From: Hyphomicrobiales bacterium
GTDB taxonomy: Bacteria > Pseudomonadota > Alphaproteobacteria > Rhizobiales > NORP267
Direction: 5' to 3'
NCBI GenBank assembly: GCA_030688605.1
Contig: JAUYJB010000106.1
Location: 1 to 53,790, forward strand
DNA: 53,790 nucleotides
Shown here in pieces: positions 1 to 8,620 of the stretch. Under the pieces are notes generated by a model. That model saw nothing but the letters and a program-made list of their open reading frames with translations. It had not been told where the DNA came from and did not search any database. Made by a program: the position numbers and the translations under genes. Position 1 is the first letter of the stretch; each line of letters opens with the position of its first letter.

Positions 1-232
1 GCCATTTCGAAAAAGCGAGTCTTTCCAACAAATGCGAAGGCACCGGATACTGACCGTTTCTCCTAAGGTAGGGCAGATAAGTTATTGGAATCATTGAAGT
101 CAAAAAGATGTGTGAATCCGATAGCCCGTCAAGGGGGAGGGGAATGATATTTTCGTCGTTGCCGGGTCGAGCCCGCGGGTGACGATGGGGATGATTTGCG
201 GCCTCGCCCCGCAGCGGCAATCGAGAAGGCCG
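1..232. other. Left-edge region without a recognisable gene
   Basis: No reading frame here has a believable start, ribosome site and protein-like composition. The first 130 bases are less GC-rich than the rest. It lies downstream of the small minus-strand gene that ends at 233, so it may hold that gene's 3' untranslated region. No clear hairpin with a T tract was found. Confidence 0.4.
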
Positions 233-493
233 CTACTCCTCCTCTTCCTCGGGCATTTCGGCGGCGAGGATGTCGACGATGGCGGCCGTCTTGCCGGCGA
301 GCGGATGGCCGGAGCGGTCGACCACGGCGCCCTCGCCGGAAATCCACATGAAGGCCTGCTCGACCTCGGCCACCGTCGGGCCGAGCGCCAAGATCGCGGC
401 CGCGGTGCCGTTGTCGATCTCGCCGATGATGTGGATGAGGTCGTCATGCGTCGCGGCGGCGCGCCGGTCTGCATCAGTGCGCGTGTCGGCCAT
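233..493 (-). CDS. Small acidic protein of unknown function (86 aa)
   Basis: I do not recognise this protein. The start is the ATG at 493, chosen because a strong purine-rich site (GGGAGGAAGAG) lies just before it; the longer open frame upstream is arginine-rich and looks non-coding. The product has a mixed helix-like N-terminal half (H-D-D-L-I-H-I-I-G-E-I-D), a central hydrophobic stretch around A-I-L-A-L-G, and ends in a run of five glutamates after E-M-P. There is no signal peptide or membrane segment. It sits 110 bases downstream of the TauD-type dioxygenase on the same strand and may be cotranscribed with it. Its size and composition suit a small regulatory or accessory protein, but no function is claimed. 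Confidence 0.6.
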   Translation of the reverse strand: MADTRTDADRRAAATHDDLIHIIGEIDNGTAAAILALGPTVAEVEQAFMWISGEGAVVDRSGHPLAGKTAAIVDILAAEMPEEEEE

Positions 494-603
494 GTCTCTT
501 CCTCCCGTGCCCCGGCCCATAACAGCATGTGGCGGTTGCCTTTCGCGTTGACCTTGCTCAATTTCCCGGGGGCGGCGCCGGCGCGGCACAACCCCCCGCG
601 CGG

Positions 604-1473
604 TCAGAAGGGCTTTTCGCCGAGAATGGTGACCCGCCGCATCAGCCGCCGCTCGGTGGGGCTGAAATCCGTGCGGGCGTGAAGCGCGCAGCGATTGTCC
701 CACATCAAAAGGTCGCCGGGCCGCCACTTATGGGCGTAGACGAACTCCGGGCGCTCCTGATGCGCGAACAGCTCCTCCAACAGCGCGTCGCTTTCCGCCT
801 CCGGCAGGCCCTCGATCCGGCGCGTCATCAATCGATTGATGTAAAGCGCCTTGCGCCCGGTCGCGGGATGGATGCGGACGACGGGATGGGCGTAAGCCGG
901 CGCATCGGCGGAGAGGACGGCTCCGCGCTTGGTCGGGGCGGAGCCATAGTCGTAGACGTTGAGCGCCTTGCGCCCGGCGATGCGCGTCTTGACCGTTTCG
1001 CCGAGCGTCTCGTAGGCGAGATAGGCGTTCGCGAACAGCGTGTCGCCGCCCTTGGACGGAACCTCGATGGCGTAGAGCAGCGAGCCCGTCGCCGGCCGCT
1101 CCTGGTGGCACTGGTCGGAATGGAACTGCATCTCCCCGTCGGGCAGCGCGCCGATCGGCTTACCGTCCTCGCGGATGTTCGAGATCTGCATTACCGCCGG
1201 GTGGGTCTTGACGAATTGCGGCGTATGGATCCGCGACAACGGCCCGAACCGCTCGGCAAAGCGCACCTGGTCCTCCTCGCTCAGCTTCTGGCCGCGGAAC
1301 AGGAGCACGAGGTGGCGGTGCCAGGCATCGAGGATCTGCTCGAAGACGCCGTCTGGGATCTCGGCGCTCAAGTCGACGCCGACGATTTCGGCCCCGAGCG
1401 CCGGCGACAGCGGCCGGGTCTCGACGCCGGCCGTCAGCGCCGCTTCGCTGGATGCGGGCGAGGATGGGCTCAT
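604..1473 (-). CDS. TauD/TfdA-family Fe(II)/2-oxoglutarate dioxygenase
   Basis: A 289-residue cytosolic non-haem iron dioxygenase that should couple 2-oxoglutarate decarboxylation to substrate hydroxylation. The facial triad is visible: H118-x-D120 in the segment F-H-S-D-Q, and a distal histidine H265 in C-A-L-H-A-R-T. An arginine-rich stretch (276-280) supplies the residue that binds the 2-oxoglutarate carboxylate. Length and layout fit the TauD/TfdA family, whose members act on taurine, alkyl sulfates, aryloxyacetates and related compounds. The substrate cannot be read from sequence. The ATG is preceded by GGAGGAG at good spacing. It is divergent from the amidohydrolase-thiolase-hydratase genes across about 180 bases, which suggests a shared control region and a role in the same catabolic block. 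Confidence 0.9.
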   Translation of the reverse strand: MSPSSPASSEAALTAGVETRPLSPALGAEIVGVDLSAEIPDGVFEQILDAWHRHLVLLFRGQKLSEEDQVRFAERFGPLSRIHTPQFVKTHPAVMQISNIREDGKPIGALPDGEMQFHSDQCHQERPATGSLLYAIEVPSKGGDTLFANAYLAYETLGETVKTRIAGRKALNVYDYGSAPTKRGAVLSADAPAYAHPVVRIHPATGRKALYINRLMTRRIEGLPEAESDALLEELFAHQERPEFVYAHKWRPGDLLMWDNRCALHARTDFSPTERRLMRRVTILGEKPF

Positions 1474-1654
1474 CTCGGTTACTCCTCCGGGGTCCGGTCC
1501 TTCCCCCGAGCGGCTCCGGTCCGGATGGTCCCATAGGACCGGGAGGCCGTCCAGTCCCGCCGACGCGGGCCGGATGGACCAGCCCGCGCCGACGGTTCCC
1601 TAAGGCCGGAAGCCGGACTAGGCTGCGCCGCGCGGGAGAGGGAAGGGGCAGGAC
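1474..1654. promoter_or_regulatory. Divergent intergenic control region
   Basis: These 181 bases separate the minus-strand dioxygenase from the plus-strand amidohydrolase operon, so both promoters should lie here. I could not identify convincing -35/-10 pairs by eye. The plus-strand gene has a purine-rich ribosome site (GGAAGGGG) about ten bases before its ATG. Confidence 0.4.
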
Positions 1655-2497
1655 ATGGCCATCGATTTTCACTGCAATCTGTTCACGCCGGAAGCGATCG
1701 AGAAGCACTGGTACGGCCAGCCGGAAATCGCGCGGCTGATCAAATGGTGGCGGATGGAGGAACGGGTCAAGGGCGTCGCGGTCGACGACTTCATTGCGAT
1801 GATGGACGAGGCCGGCCTCGACAAGGCGCTGATCCCGGCCATCCGCATGATGTCGTATCAGAACAGGACCATGGTCTGGGACATCACCGAGGAGGAGGTC
1901 GCGGCCGCCATCGGCAAGCACCCGGACCGGCTGATCGGCCTTGCCGGCTTCAATCCGCTGAAGAAGCTGGAGGCGGTGCGCCAGGTCGAACGGGCGGTCA
2001 AGGAGCTGGGCTTCAAGGGCGTCTATATCCACACCTACGGCTACGGCATCCCCTTGAACCACCGGCTCTATTATCCGCTCTACGCCAAATGCGTGGAGCT
2101 TAACGTGCCGGTCTCCATGCAGGTCGGCCACTCGGCCGAGCACATGCCGAACGAGCTCGGCCGGCCGATCCACCTCGACATCGTCGCCCTCGACTTTCCC
2201 GAGCTGAAGCTCGTCGGCGCCCACACCGGATGGCCGTGGACCGAAGAGATGATGTCGCTCGCCTGGAAGCACGAGAACGTCTATATCGGCATCGACGCCC
2301 ATCATCCGAAATATCTCGAGCCGGGCCTGGTGCAGTTCATGAAGACGCGGGGGCAGAACAAGGTGCTTTACGGAACCAATTACCCAGCGGTGCTGCACGC
2401 GGAATCGATCGCCTGCATCCGCAACGAATTGGGGCTGACGGAAAAGGTCGCCGAAAAGATCCTCCATTCGAACGCCGCCCGCGTCTATGGCCTCTGA
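1655..2497 (+). CDS. Amidohydrolase-2 (ACMSD-like) family protein with altered metal ligands
   Basis: A 280-residue TIM-barrel protein of the amidohydrolase_2 family, whose members hydrolyse or decarboxylate ring and keto acids (ACMSD, gamma-resorcylate decarboxylase and relatives). The barrel landmarks are in order: I-D-F-H-C-N at residues 3-8, M-Q-V-G-H (H159), G-A-H-T-G-W-P (H190) and Y-G-T-N-Y-P (N242). The family usually has HxH in the first motif and an aspartate in G-S-D-Y-P. Here the second His of HxH is N8 and the aspartate is N242. Either the metal site is rearranged or the protein is not a classical hydrolase. The start is the ATG after GGAAGGGG. It lies 21 bases before the thiolase on the same strand, so an operon is likely, with a role in ring-cleavage or acyl-acid degradation. 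Confidence 0.85.
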   Translation: MAIDFHCNLFTPEAIEKHWYGQPEIARLIKWWRMEERVKGVAVDDFIAMMDEAGLDKALIPAIRMMSYQNRTMVWDITEEEVAAAIGKHPDRLIGLAGFNPLKKLEAVRQVERAVKELGFKGVYIHTYGYGIPLNHRLYYPLYAKCVELNVPVSMQVGHSAEHMPNELGRPIHLDIVALDFPELKLVGAHTGWPWTEEMMSLAWKHENVYIGIDAHHPKYLEPGLVQFMKTRGQNKVLYGTNYPAVLHAESIACIRNELGLTEKVAEKILHSNAARVYGL

Positions 2498-2518
2498 GCG
2501 GAGCGGGAGGGGAAACAA

Positions 2519-3709
2519 ATGGACGGTGACATTGTCGCGATCGCCGCCGCGCGCACGGCCTTGGGCAGCTTCGGCGGCTCGTTCCGGCAGACGCCGGTCT
2601 ACGACCTCGGCGCCGCCGTCATCGAGGCGGTGCTTGAGCGGGCGGGCGTGCCGGGAGAAGAGATCGACCGGGTCATCCTCGGCCATTGCCGGCAAGCGGG
2701 CAACGGCCCCAACCCGGCGCGCACCGCCTCGGTCAAGGGCGGTATTCCGACCGCGGTGCCGGCGGTGACCGTCAACATGGCCTGCCCGTCGGCGATGAAG
2801 GCGGTGATGCTGGCCGGCCAGGAGATCGCGTCCGGCAACGTCCGCATCGTCCTTGCCGGCGGCATGGAATCGATGAGCACCATGCCGTATCTGCTCAAGG
2901 ATGTGCGCTGGGAGGGCTTCAAGCTCGGCGACAAGACGCTGTCCGACGCGTGGAGCGACACCATCGATCCCTTGTGCGGCTTCGGCATGGGCATGACGGC
3001 CGAGAACCAGGTGCAGAAATACGGCATCTCGCGCGCCGCGCAGGACGAATTCGCGCTCGCCTCGCAGCAAAAGGCGGCGAAAGCCCAAGGCGAGGGACTG
3101 ACCGAGGCCGAGATCGTTCCGGTCAAGCTACCGCCGACGCGGCGCAACCCCGGCGGCGCGACCGTGGCGCGGGACGAGACGATCAGGCCGGACACCAATC
3201 TCGAGCGTCTCAGCAAGCTGAAACCGGTGTTTCTTGCCGACGGCAGCGTGACGGCGGGCAATTCCTGCGCCATGGGCGACGGCGCCTGCGCCATCCTGTT
3301 GACGAGCCGCGGCAACGCCAAGGCGATGGGGCTTGCGCCCCTGTTTTCCATCGTCTCGGCGGCCGAGGCCGCGGTCGAGCCGGCGACCATGGGCGACGGG
3401 CCTGCGCGCTCGGTTCCCCTGGCGCTGGAGAAGGCCGGCATGAGCCTCGACGACATGGATTTCATCGAGATCAACGAGGCCTTCGCGGCCCAGATCATCG
3501 CCAACGAGCGGGCGCTCAAATGGGACCGCGGCAAGCTCAACCTTTATGGCGGCGCCATCGCCCTCGGCCATCCGACCGGCATTTCCGGCGCCCGCATCCT
3601 GATCACCCTCGACAATATATTGCGCCGGAACGACAAGGAACTCGGGGTCGCGGGGATCTGCGGCGGCGGCGGTGTCACCACCGCCATGGTTATCCGGCGC
3701 GAAGGGTGA
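2519..3709 (+). CDS. Thiolase (acetyl-CoA acetyltransferase family)
   Basis: A 396-residue thiolase that should catalyse reversible cleavage of 3-ketoacyl-CoA, or condensation of two acyl-CoAs. The nucleophile is C89 in N-M-A-C-P-S. The I-N-E-A-F-A motif, H351 in G-H-P-T-G-I-S-G and C381 in G-I-C-G-G-G-G complete the active site. The length is typical of the family. The ATG follows a GGGAGGGGAAAC ribosome site. It sits between the amidohydrolase (21-base gap) and the enoyl-CoA hydratase (17-base gap), a beta-oxidation-like order. It could be degradative or biosynthetic; the neighbouring hydratase and dioxygenase favour catabolism. Confidence 0.93.
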   Translation: MDGDIVAIAAARTALGSFGGSFRQTPVYDLGAAVIEAVLERAGVPGEEIDRVILGHCRQAGNGPNPARTASVKGGIPTAVPAVTVNMACPSAMKAVMLAGQEIASGNVRIVLAGGMESMSTMPYLLKDVRWEGFKLGDKTLSDAWSDTIDPLCGFGMGMTAENQVQKYGISRAAQDEFALASQQKAAKAQGEGLTEAEIVPVKLPPTRRNPGGATVARDETIRPDTNLERLSKLKPVFLADGSVTAGNSCAMGDGACAILLTSRGNAKAMGLAPLFSIVSAAEAAVEPATMGDGPARSVPLALEKAGMSLDDMDFIEINEAFAAQIIANERALKWDRGKLNLYGGAIALGHPTGISGARILITLDNILRRNDKELGVAGICGGGGVTTAMVIRREG

Positions 3710-3726
3710 AGGACGGCGAGGGCGCG

Positions 3727-4548
3727 ATGGCGGGCGAGGTGCTGCTCGACAAGAGGGACGACCGGATCGCGGTCCTCTCCCTCAACCGGCCGCAGGCGCT
3801 CAACGCCATCGACATGGCCCTGATCCGGGCGCTGCGCGAGGCAGTGCGCGACGTCGAGGCCGACGATGCGATCGACCTTCTGATCATGACCGGCGCCGGC
3901 GCCAAGGCCTTCTCGGTCGGCGTCGATCTGAAGGAACGGCAGAAGCTCAGCGACAGGCAAGCGCACGCCTTCCGCATGGGCGAACTGTTTCCGATGTATC
4001 GCGAGCTCGAACAGAAGACGAAGCCCGCGATCGCGCTCGTCAGGGGCCATTGCCTCGGCGGCGGCTTCGAGATCGCCCTGTGCTGCGACATGATCCTGGC
4101 GACGCCGGATGCGACGTTCGCCCTGCCGGAGGTGAAATGGGGGCTGATACCGGCGGCCGGCGGCTGCCGCAAGCTGCCCAAGCTCATCGGCATGGCGCGC
4201 GCCAAGGAACTCATTCTCACCGCAAGGACCGTCACGGCGGCAGACGCCGAACGGCTCGGCATCGTCAACCGCGTCGTCGCGGCCAAGAATGGTATGCATG
4301 AGGCGCTAGAGCTTGCCCGCGCGGTCCTCGCCAACACGCAGGCCGCGGTGCGCGGCGCCAAGCGCTGCCTCGACCATGACTCAGACTGGGACGGCGAGAA
4401 GACCGCCCCATTCGACATTAAGATCGCCAATCTCTGCTTTGCCGCAACGGACCGCAATCAGGGCGTATCGAACTTCACCGCGCGCAAGCGGCCGCGGTCC
4501 CAGATCACATCAAATCGATCCAAAATCATAAAACGTGATCGATTCTAA
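3727..4548 (+). CDS. Enoyl-CoA hydratase/isomerase (crotonase) family protein
   Basis: A crotonase-fold enzyme of 273 residues that should hydrate or isomerise enoyl-CoA substrates. The oxyanion-hole segments are present: A-F-S-V-G-V-D-L and G-H-C-L-G-G-G-F-E, followed by L-P-E-V-K-W-G-L-I-P. I chose ATG 3727; a GTG at 3706 overlapping the thiolase stop would add seven residues. The family normally ends shortly after a K-R-x-P motif. Here K-R-P-R is followed by about 17 more residues rich in Ser, Asn, Lys and Arg, encoded by the AT-richer left part of a dispersed repeat. The natural stop region seems to have been replaced by repeat sequence. It is the last gene of the amidohydrolase-thiolase-hydratase run. 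Confidence 0.9.
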   Translation: MAGEVLLDKRDDRIAVLSLNRPQALNAIDMALIRALREAVRDVEADDAIDLLIMTGAGAKAFSVGVDLKERQKLSDRQAHAFRMGELFPMYRELEQKTKPAIALVRGHCLGGGFEIALCCDMILATPDATFALPEVKWGLIPAAGGCRKLPKLIGMARAKELILTARTVTAADAERLGIVNRVVAAKNGMHEALELARAVLANTQAAVRGAKRCLDHDSDWDGEKTAPFDIKIANLCFAATDRNQGVSNFTARKRPRSQITSNRSKIIKRDRF

Positions 4549-4600
4549 TAAGATAGAGCAGGATGCGGGCGGAAAACCGGTTCCCGCTTTTCCTCATCCC
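4505..4600. repeat. Hyphomicrobiales-type dispersed palindromic repeat
   Basis: The stretch runs from an AT-richer lead (TCAAATCGATC, then AAACGTGATCGATTC) into AGAGCAGGATGCGGGCGG and ends near CTCATCCC. It contains nested inverted arms: GGATG at 4561-4565 with CATCC at 4595-4599, and CGGG at 4566-4569 with CCCG at 4583-4586. Sequences of this look recur between genes in Hyphomicrobiales genomes (recalled, not searched). The right arm seems incomplete. It overlaps the last codons of the hydratase gene and could also act as a transcript-end hairpin. Confidence 0.55.
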
Positions 4601-4765
4601 GGTCCAGAAGCGGATTCCGGGCACGGGCAGCCGGCAGGCCGGTAACCGACCTGACGCCGCGATCCTGGAAAACCGACCGGGGTTAGGATAGCTTCCCTCC
4701 CTTGGCGGATGGATGCGGAGGGATACGGGCTGGACTTGGTCCGGATGGCCGAGGGGAAGAGTTGC

Positions 4766-6553
4766 ATGCATGTCGGGATAGCGGGCAAACCCAGCCATTC
4801 GACGCTCGAACGCATCCTATTGGCGGTCTTCGTCGTCCTGTTCGTCGCAAACTTCGCCCTCCACGACTCCCGCGGGCTGGCCGGTCACAGCGACACGTTC
4901 CACTATCTCATTCCGGCCGCCAATCTGGCCGAGGGGCACGGCTACACCTATTTCGGCACGCCGGAGCTGATCTTTCCGCCCGGCTACGGCCTTGCCGCCT
5001 TGCCGCTTCACCTGGCCGGGTTCGAACTGGTGCAGGCCGGCGTCATCGCCAATGTGGCCTTCCTGCTGCTCACCTGTCTCTTCGCCTACCTCATGTGCCG
5101 CTTTTACGTGTCCCGCACATTCGCCCTTCTGGCCCCACTGTTCCTGGTCTCGAACGCGTTCATCATGGGCGTCACGGCGGTCGGCGCGTCGACGGTCGCC
5201 TACATGGCCGCGATCAGCGGCGCCGGATATTTCGTTCTCAGATTCATCCGCCAGCCGAGACGCAATCCGCATAACCTCATCGTCGCCAGCGCCTTCGGCG
5301 GATGGGCCATGCTGACGCGCCCCGAAGGCATGGGGATCGCGGCGGCCCTGCTCGGTTTCCTGATTCTCGACCTCGCCATCAGGCAGCCCTCGCCGCGCCT
5401 TTCGCTCAAGTTCGCGGGCCAACTGGCACTATACGTCTTCGTGTACGTCGCGCCGCTGGCCGCCGTCTACGCGCCCTATGCGGGGTTTCTCTCGCGCCAT
5501 GTCGGCGAATTCACCCTGACGACCAAGGCCGCCTCGAACGTCGTGGACGGCCAGGTGACGATGCAGGAAGGCGAGGACAATGAATTCCTGCGGCGGGACC
5601 TCTACCTCCTGAGCATTCAGACCGAGGCAGAGGCGCCGACCTTGGGATACGACCTCAGGGTGGCCGAGGTCGAGACCAGTCTGCGGGAAGACATTCCCAG
5701 GTTTTTGAAGAACCTGGCCGCTTACGCCAAATATCTGATCGGGGAAAACATCGCCGTGCTCGCCGCGGTGGTCCTGTTCGTTGCCGCCTGTGCGTGGCGC
5801 GACGGGTTCCGGAAACCGCCGATCAGGCTCGATCGGGTTTCCGACTTATGGGAGCCCATCGGATTTTGCCTGTTCATGCTGTCCCCTGTCATTCCGATGG
5901 CCTACTTCGTCTCCGGATCAAGGTTTTTCACGCCGCACAGCGCATTCGTGATCATCGGCGCCGTCGTGCTGCTCGGATGGACCTTCGCCGGCCGACCGGC
6001 CGCGGCGCAGAAGGCGGATTGGCGCGTCCTGACCTTCAGTGTCGCCCTGCCGCTGATCCTGCTCGACGGCTATTGGAACATTTCCATCTGGCGCCGCGCA
6101 TCGGAGATTTACCCGCTGCAAAGGGCCTCGATCGCGCTCTCCGCGCTTGCCGCCGAGCGCCCGGTGAACGTGATCTCGCTCAGACGGCCGGCGGTGGCCA
6201 TGTATTACGCGAACGGCCGTCGCGCCCCGTTCGCCGCCAAATCGGCTTGCGCTGCGCCGAGAAGCTCTCCTGACGATATCATCGACTACATGCAGACGAA
6301 GGGCCTCAGATACCTGCTGCTCGATCGGACCTATATGCCGACGCGGCCCGGGGTCTCGCCTCTTTGGACGTGCCCGCCGGACTCATGTCCGCCGGCTCTA
6401 CGTCTCGTCTTGGAAGAGCGAGGCGTTTACAGGATCTTCGAGCTTTCTCCGATGGTTGCATCGTTGCCGGCGTCATCCGCAACGCTGTCCCCCGCGGCGG
6501 CGAGCCGTGGAAACATATTCACCGTGCCGTTCGAGGGAAAAGACTGCAGGTAG
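4766..6553 (+). CDS. Polytopic membrane glycosyltransferase (GT-C/PMT-like)
   Basis: A membrane protein of about 595 residues with many hydrophobic segments. Near the N-terminus, after the first membrane span, a loop carries H-S-D-T-F-H-Y-L and then F-P-P-G-Y-G. This is the layout of the GT-C/PMT family, where an acidic residue in the first outer loop is catalytic and the donor is a polyprenyl-linked sugar. The C-terminal third looks like a soluble periplasmic domain with several cysteines (S-A-C-A-A-P; W-T-C-P-P-D-S-C-P). I prefer ATG 4766 because GAGGGGAAGAG lies about five bases before it; in-frame ATGs at 4709 and 4745 are alternatives. It opens the polysaccharide block and may add a sugar to the polymer or to a lipid carrier. 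Acceptor and donor are unknown. Confidence 0.75.
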   Translation: MHVGIAGKPSHSTLERILLAVFVVLFVANFALHDSRGLAGHSDTFHYLIPAANLAEGHGYTYFGTPELIFPPGYGLAALPLHLAGFELVQAGVIANVAFLLLTCLFAYLMCRFYVSRTFALLAPLFLVSNAFIMGVTAVGASTVAYMAAISGAGYFVLRFIRQPRRNPHNLIVASAFGGWAMLTRPEGMGIAAALLGFLILDLAIRQPSPRLSLKFAGQLALYVFVYVAPLAAVYAPYAGFLSRHVGEFTLTTKAASNVVDGQVTMQEGEDNEFLRRDLYLLSIQTEAEAPTLGYDLRVAEVETSLREDIPRFLKNLAAYAKYLIGENIAVLAAVVLFVAACAWRDGFRKPPIRLDRVSDLWEPIGFCLFMLSPVIPMAYFVSGSRFFTPHSAFVIIGAVVLLGWTFAGRPAAAQKADWRVLTFSVALPLILLDGYWNISIWRRASEIYPLQRASIALSALAAERPVNVISLRRPAVAMYYANGRRAPFAAKSACAAPRSSPDDIIDYMQTKGLRYLLLDRTYMPTRPGVSPLWTCPPDSCPPALRLVLEERGVYRIFELSPMVASLPASSATLSPAAASRGNIFTVPFEGKDCR

Positions 6554-6963
6554 CTTTTCGCGGGTCTTGCTGCGGCATCGCGCAATACCGCCAAGAAGAA
6601 ACCTGGCTTCGGGAAATCAAGGCCAACGGGCCGCCCGCCCGCAAGTCGGCGATGGGCGATGACGGCAAACCGGACTTGGGCAATGTCATATGAGTCACGG
6701 CCCTTATCGAAGCGAATTGACACCCGAAATCAGCCGGCGCACCCTAGGCGCCGGATCGATCCGTCGCATCCCGGACAAACAGGGGCCCATGCCCGAGCTG
6801 CCGGATTAAGGATAATCCAGCTTCTCGGTTTACTCCGCATAGCGGGGCAGCAATGTTGCCCCTTGTCTAAGTTGAGCTTGTGCCATATCTGGCTGCGCAC
6901 CAACGTCTTTTGGCGCCTGGCCGCGATTGTTCCCGGACCGGCGCTTTAGGTGGAGGTAGTCTT
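6554..6963. promoter_or_regulatory. 410-base intergenic region upstream of the export gene
   Basis: No gene is supported. It contains a perfect 6-bp-arm hairpin at 6844-6862 (GGGGCA, 7-base loop, TGCCCC) and a small palindrome of the form GGATTA-N4-TAATCC just upstream. Right after the hairpin, TTGTCT (6863-6868), a 17-base spacer and TATCTG (6886-6891) could be a weak sigma-70-like promoter for the export protein. The promoter reading is speculative. Confidence 0.3.
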
Positions 6964-8340
6964 GTGACCGTGCATAAACACGATCTCACTCGAACGTTCC
7001 GGCGTTTGCTTGCCGGCTCGATCGTCGCTTTTTCCGCCACCATGCTCGCAGCCGGGGTTTCGGCGCAAAGCCCCGCCGAGACGGCCGCGCCCGACCCCGT
7101 TGCGGGGGCGGCTCCTGCCGAGGCTTCTGCGGAGACTTCCGGAGAAACTGCCGGGGAGGCCGCTGGAGAGGCGGCGTGCTGGGCCGGGTCCGAGGCGGAC
7201 GGAAACCCGAGCGCGAATGCGAACGGATACGTGCTGGGCATCGGCGATCTCCTCAGAATATCGCTCTACCAACGGCCCGATTTGTCCGGCGAGTTCCGGG
7301 TCCGGGAAGACGGCCGCATTTCCCTGCCGCTACTCGGGCTGATCCCGGTCGCGGGCAAGGATCTCGTCGAGACCGAGAAGGCCATTCACGCCAGCTTTCA
7401 AGCGATTGCCGGTCTCACCACGAGCCTCGGCCTGGAGGTCGTCGAACGGCGTCCTTTCTACGTCATCGGATTGGTCAACGCGCAGGGGCCCCACCCCTAT
7501 ACGCGGGGTTTGACCGTGCTGCGCGCCGTTGCGCTGAGCGGCGGGCTTTTCCGTCCCGGCCTGAATTTGGGCCCGTCCATCGATGTGTCGCGTGAGGCCG
7601 CGAGGCTTGGCGCCGCCGACGCCGAGCTCAAGAGGAATCTTGCCCGCCACGTCCGACTGCTGGCGGAACGCGAGGGCAAGGAGACGATCGAAGCGCCCGA
7701 AAAGCTCGTCGAACTGGAGTCGCCGGACCGGGTCCAGGAGCTCATGGCGGCGGAAAGGCGCCTGATGCGGGAACGCAACATCGCCTATCAAAAGGAGACC
7801 GAGGGACGCAAAGCCGGCGTGCGGCTCGCCAAGGAAGTGATCTCCTCACTGGAGGAGCAGCACAAGGCCATGCTGCAGCAGGTCGAGCTGGCGCGAAAAG
7901 AGCAGGCGATTTCGGAGGACCTGCTGAAAAAGGGTCTGAGCCGTCGCGGAGACCTGCTCACGCTGCAACGCGTCATGGCGAACCTGGAGGCGGGTGAGCG
8001 CGATACCGTCGCGCGCATCGCGCGGGCGAAGTTCGACCTCGTGACGGCCGAACGGGACCTGAGCCTGCTGGAGGTCAACCGTTCGCTGAATCTGGAGCAG
8101 GAAATCAACACCGTGGAAGCGCAGATTGCATCGAACGAACTGAGCATCCGCTATTCCAAACGGATCATCGAGAGCCTGACCAGCATTCCCGTAAACAATA
8201 GTTCGTCGATTCGATCGTCGACGATGAAATATGACATCGTTCGCAATATGGGCAAAAAGCAGAAGATCCTGGAGGCCACGGAGTCGACCCCGCTGTGCCC
8301 GGACGACGTGCTCCGCGTCATGCCTTCTCCGGAAGACTAG
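6964..8340 (+). CDS. ExoF-like polysaccharide export protein
   Basis: A periplasmic/outer-membrane-side export protein of 458 residues. The start is the GTG at 6964, preceded by GGTGGAGG; an open frame continues upstream without a ribosome site. Residues 1-35 form a signal peptide (R-R-L-L-A-G-S, hydrophobic core, A-G-V-S-A-Q-S). An Ala/Glu/Gly-rich low-complexity linker follows. Next is a polysaccharide-export domain (Y-V-L-G-I-G-D-L-L-R-I-S, then R-V-R-E-D-G-R-I-S-L-P), a soluble-ligand-binding beta-grasp segment (F-Y-V-I-G-L-V), and a long charged region likely to be coiled coil. There is no lipobox, so it resembles rhizobial ExoF rather than lipoprotein Wza. With the Wzz/GumC-like protein at 29.7 kb it would form the export route. 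Confidence 0.85.
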   Translation: MTVHKHDLTRTFRRLLAGSIVAFSATMLAAGVSAQSPAETAAPDPVAGAAPAEASAETSGETAGEAAGEAACWAGSEADGNPSANANGYVLGIGDLLRISLYQRPDLSGEFRVREDGRISLPLLGLIPVAGKDLVETEKAIHASFQAIAGLTTSLGLEVVERRPFYVIGLVNAQGPHPYTRGLTVLRAVALSGGLFRPGLNLGPSIDVSREAARLGAADAELKRNLARHVRLLAEREGKETIEAPEKLVELESPDRVQELMAAERRLMRERNIAYQKETEGRKAGVRLAKEVISSLEEQHKAMLQQVELARKEQAISEDLLKKGLSRRGDLLTLQRVMANLEAGERDTVARIARAKFDLVTAERDLSLLEVNRSLNLEQEINTVEAQIASNELSIRYSKRIIESLTSIPVNNSSSIRSSTMKYDIVRNMGKKQKILEATESTPLCPDDVLRVMPSPED

Positions 8341-8620
8341 AGCGGTTTCCGGTCATAGGGGTCGGAGGATGAACCAAGTTCAGGGGGGACGGCACGGCTA
8401 TGATGCCCCCGCGGTCGCTCTCTCTCATGCGGCGCCCAACCGATCGCAAGACCGCAAATCCTCTGTCGACAAAGCAGCGCGGCGCGCGGCCGGAGGAAAC
8501 GGAACGGAATAACGATCGTTGCGCGCAAGCGGCTGTTTCGCGTGGCCGAAGGAAAAGAACGGACAAGGCATCAAGCGGAATGCGCAAGCCTGCCATTCGC
8601 GCTCTTTTACGGAGCACCCG
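8341..8620. other. Intergenic region without a supported gene
   Basis: These 280 bases separate the export gene from the UDP-sugar dehydrogenase on the same strand. The only structure noted is the perfect 10-bp palindrome AACGATCGTT at 8511-8520, which could be an operator half-site. The open frame from 8519 that reads into the dehydrogenase lacks a ribosome site and is not taken as coding. Confidence 0.35.

Noticed and set aside
1160-3088. Long minus-strand open frame (642 codons) opposite the TauD, amidohydrolase and thiolase genes
   Set aside because: It is arginine/histidine-rich, has no ribosome site and is the shadow of GC-rich genes with strong family motifs on the true frames.
2686-3726. 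N-terminal extension of the enoyl-CoA hydratase frame through the thiolase gene
   Set aside because: The region is the shadow of the thiolase in another frame; crotonase similarity begins only after ATG 3727.
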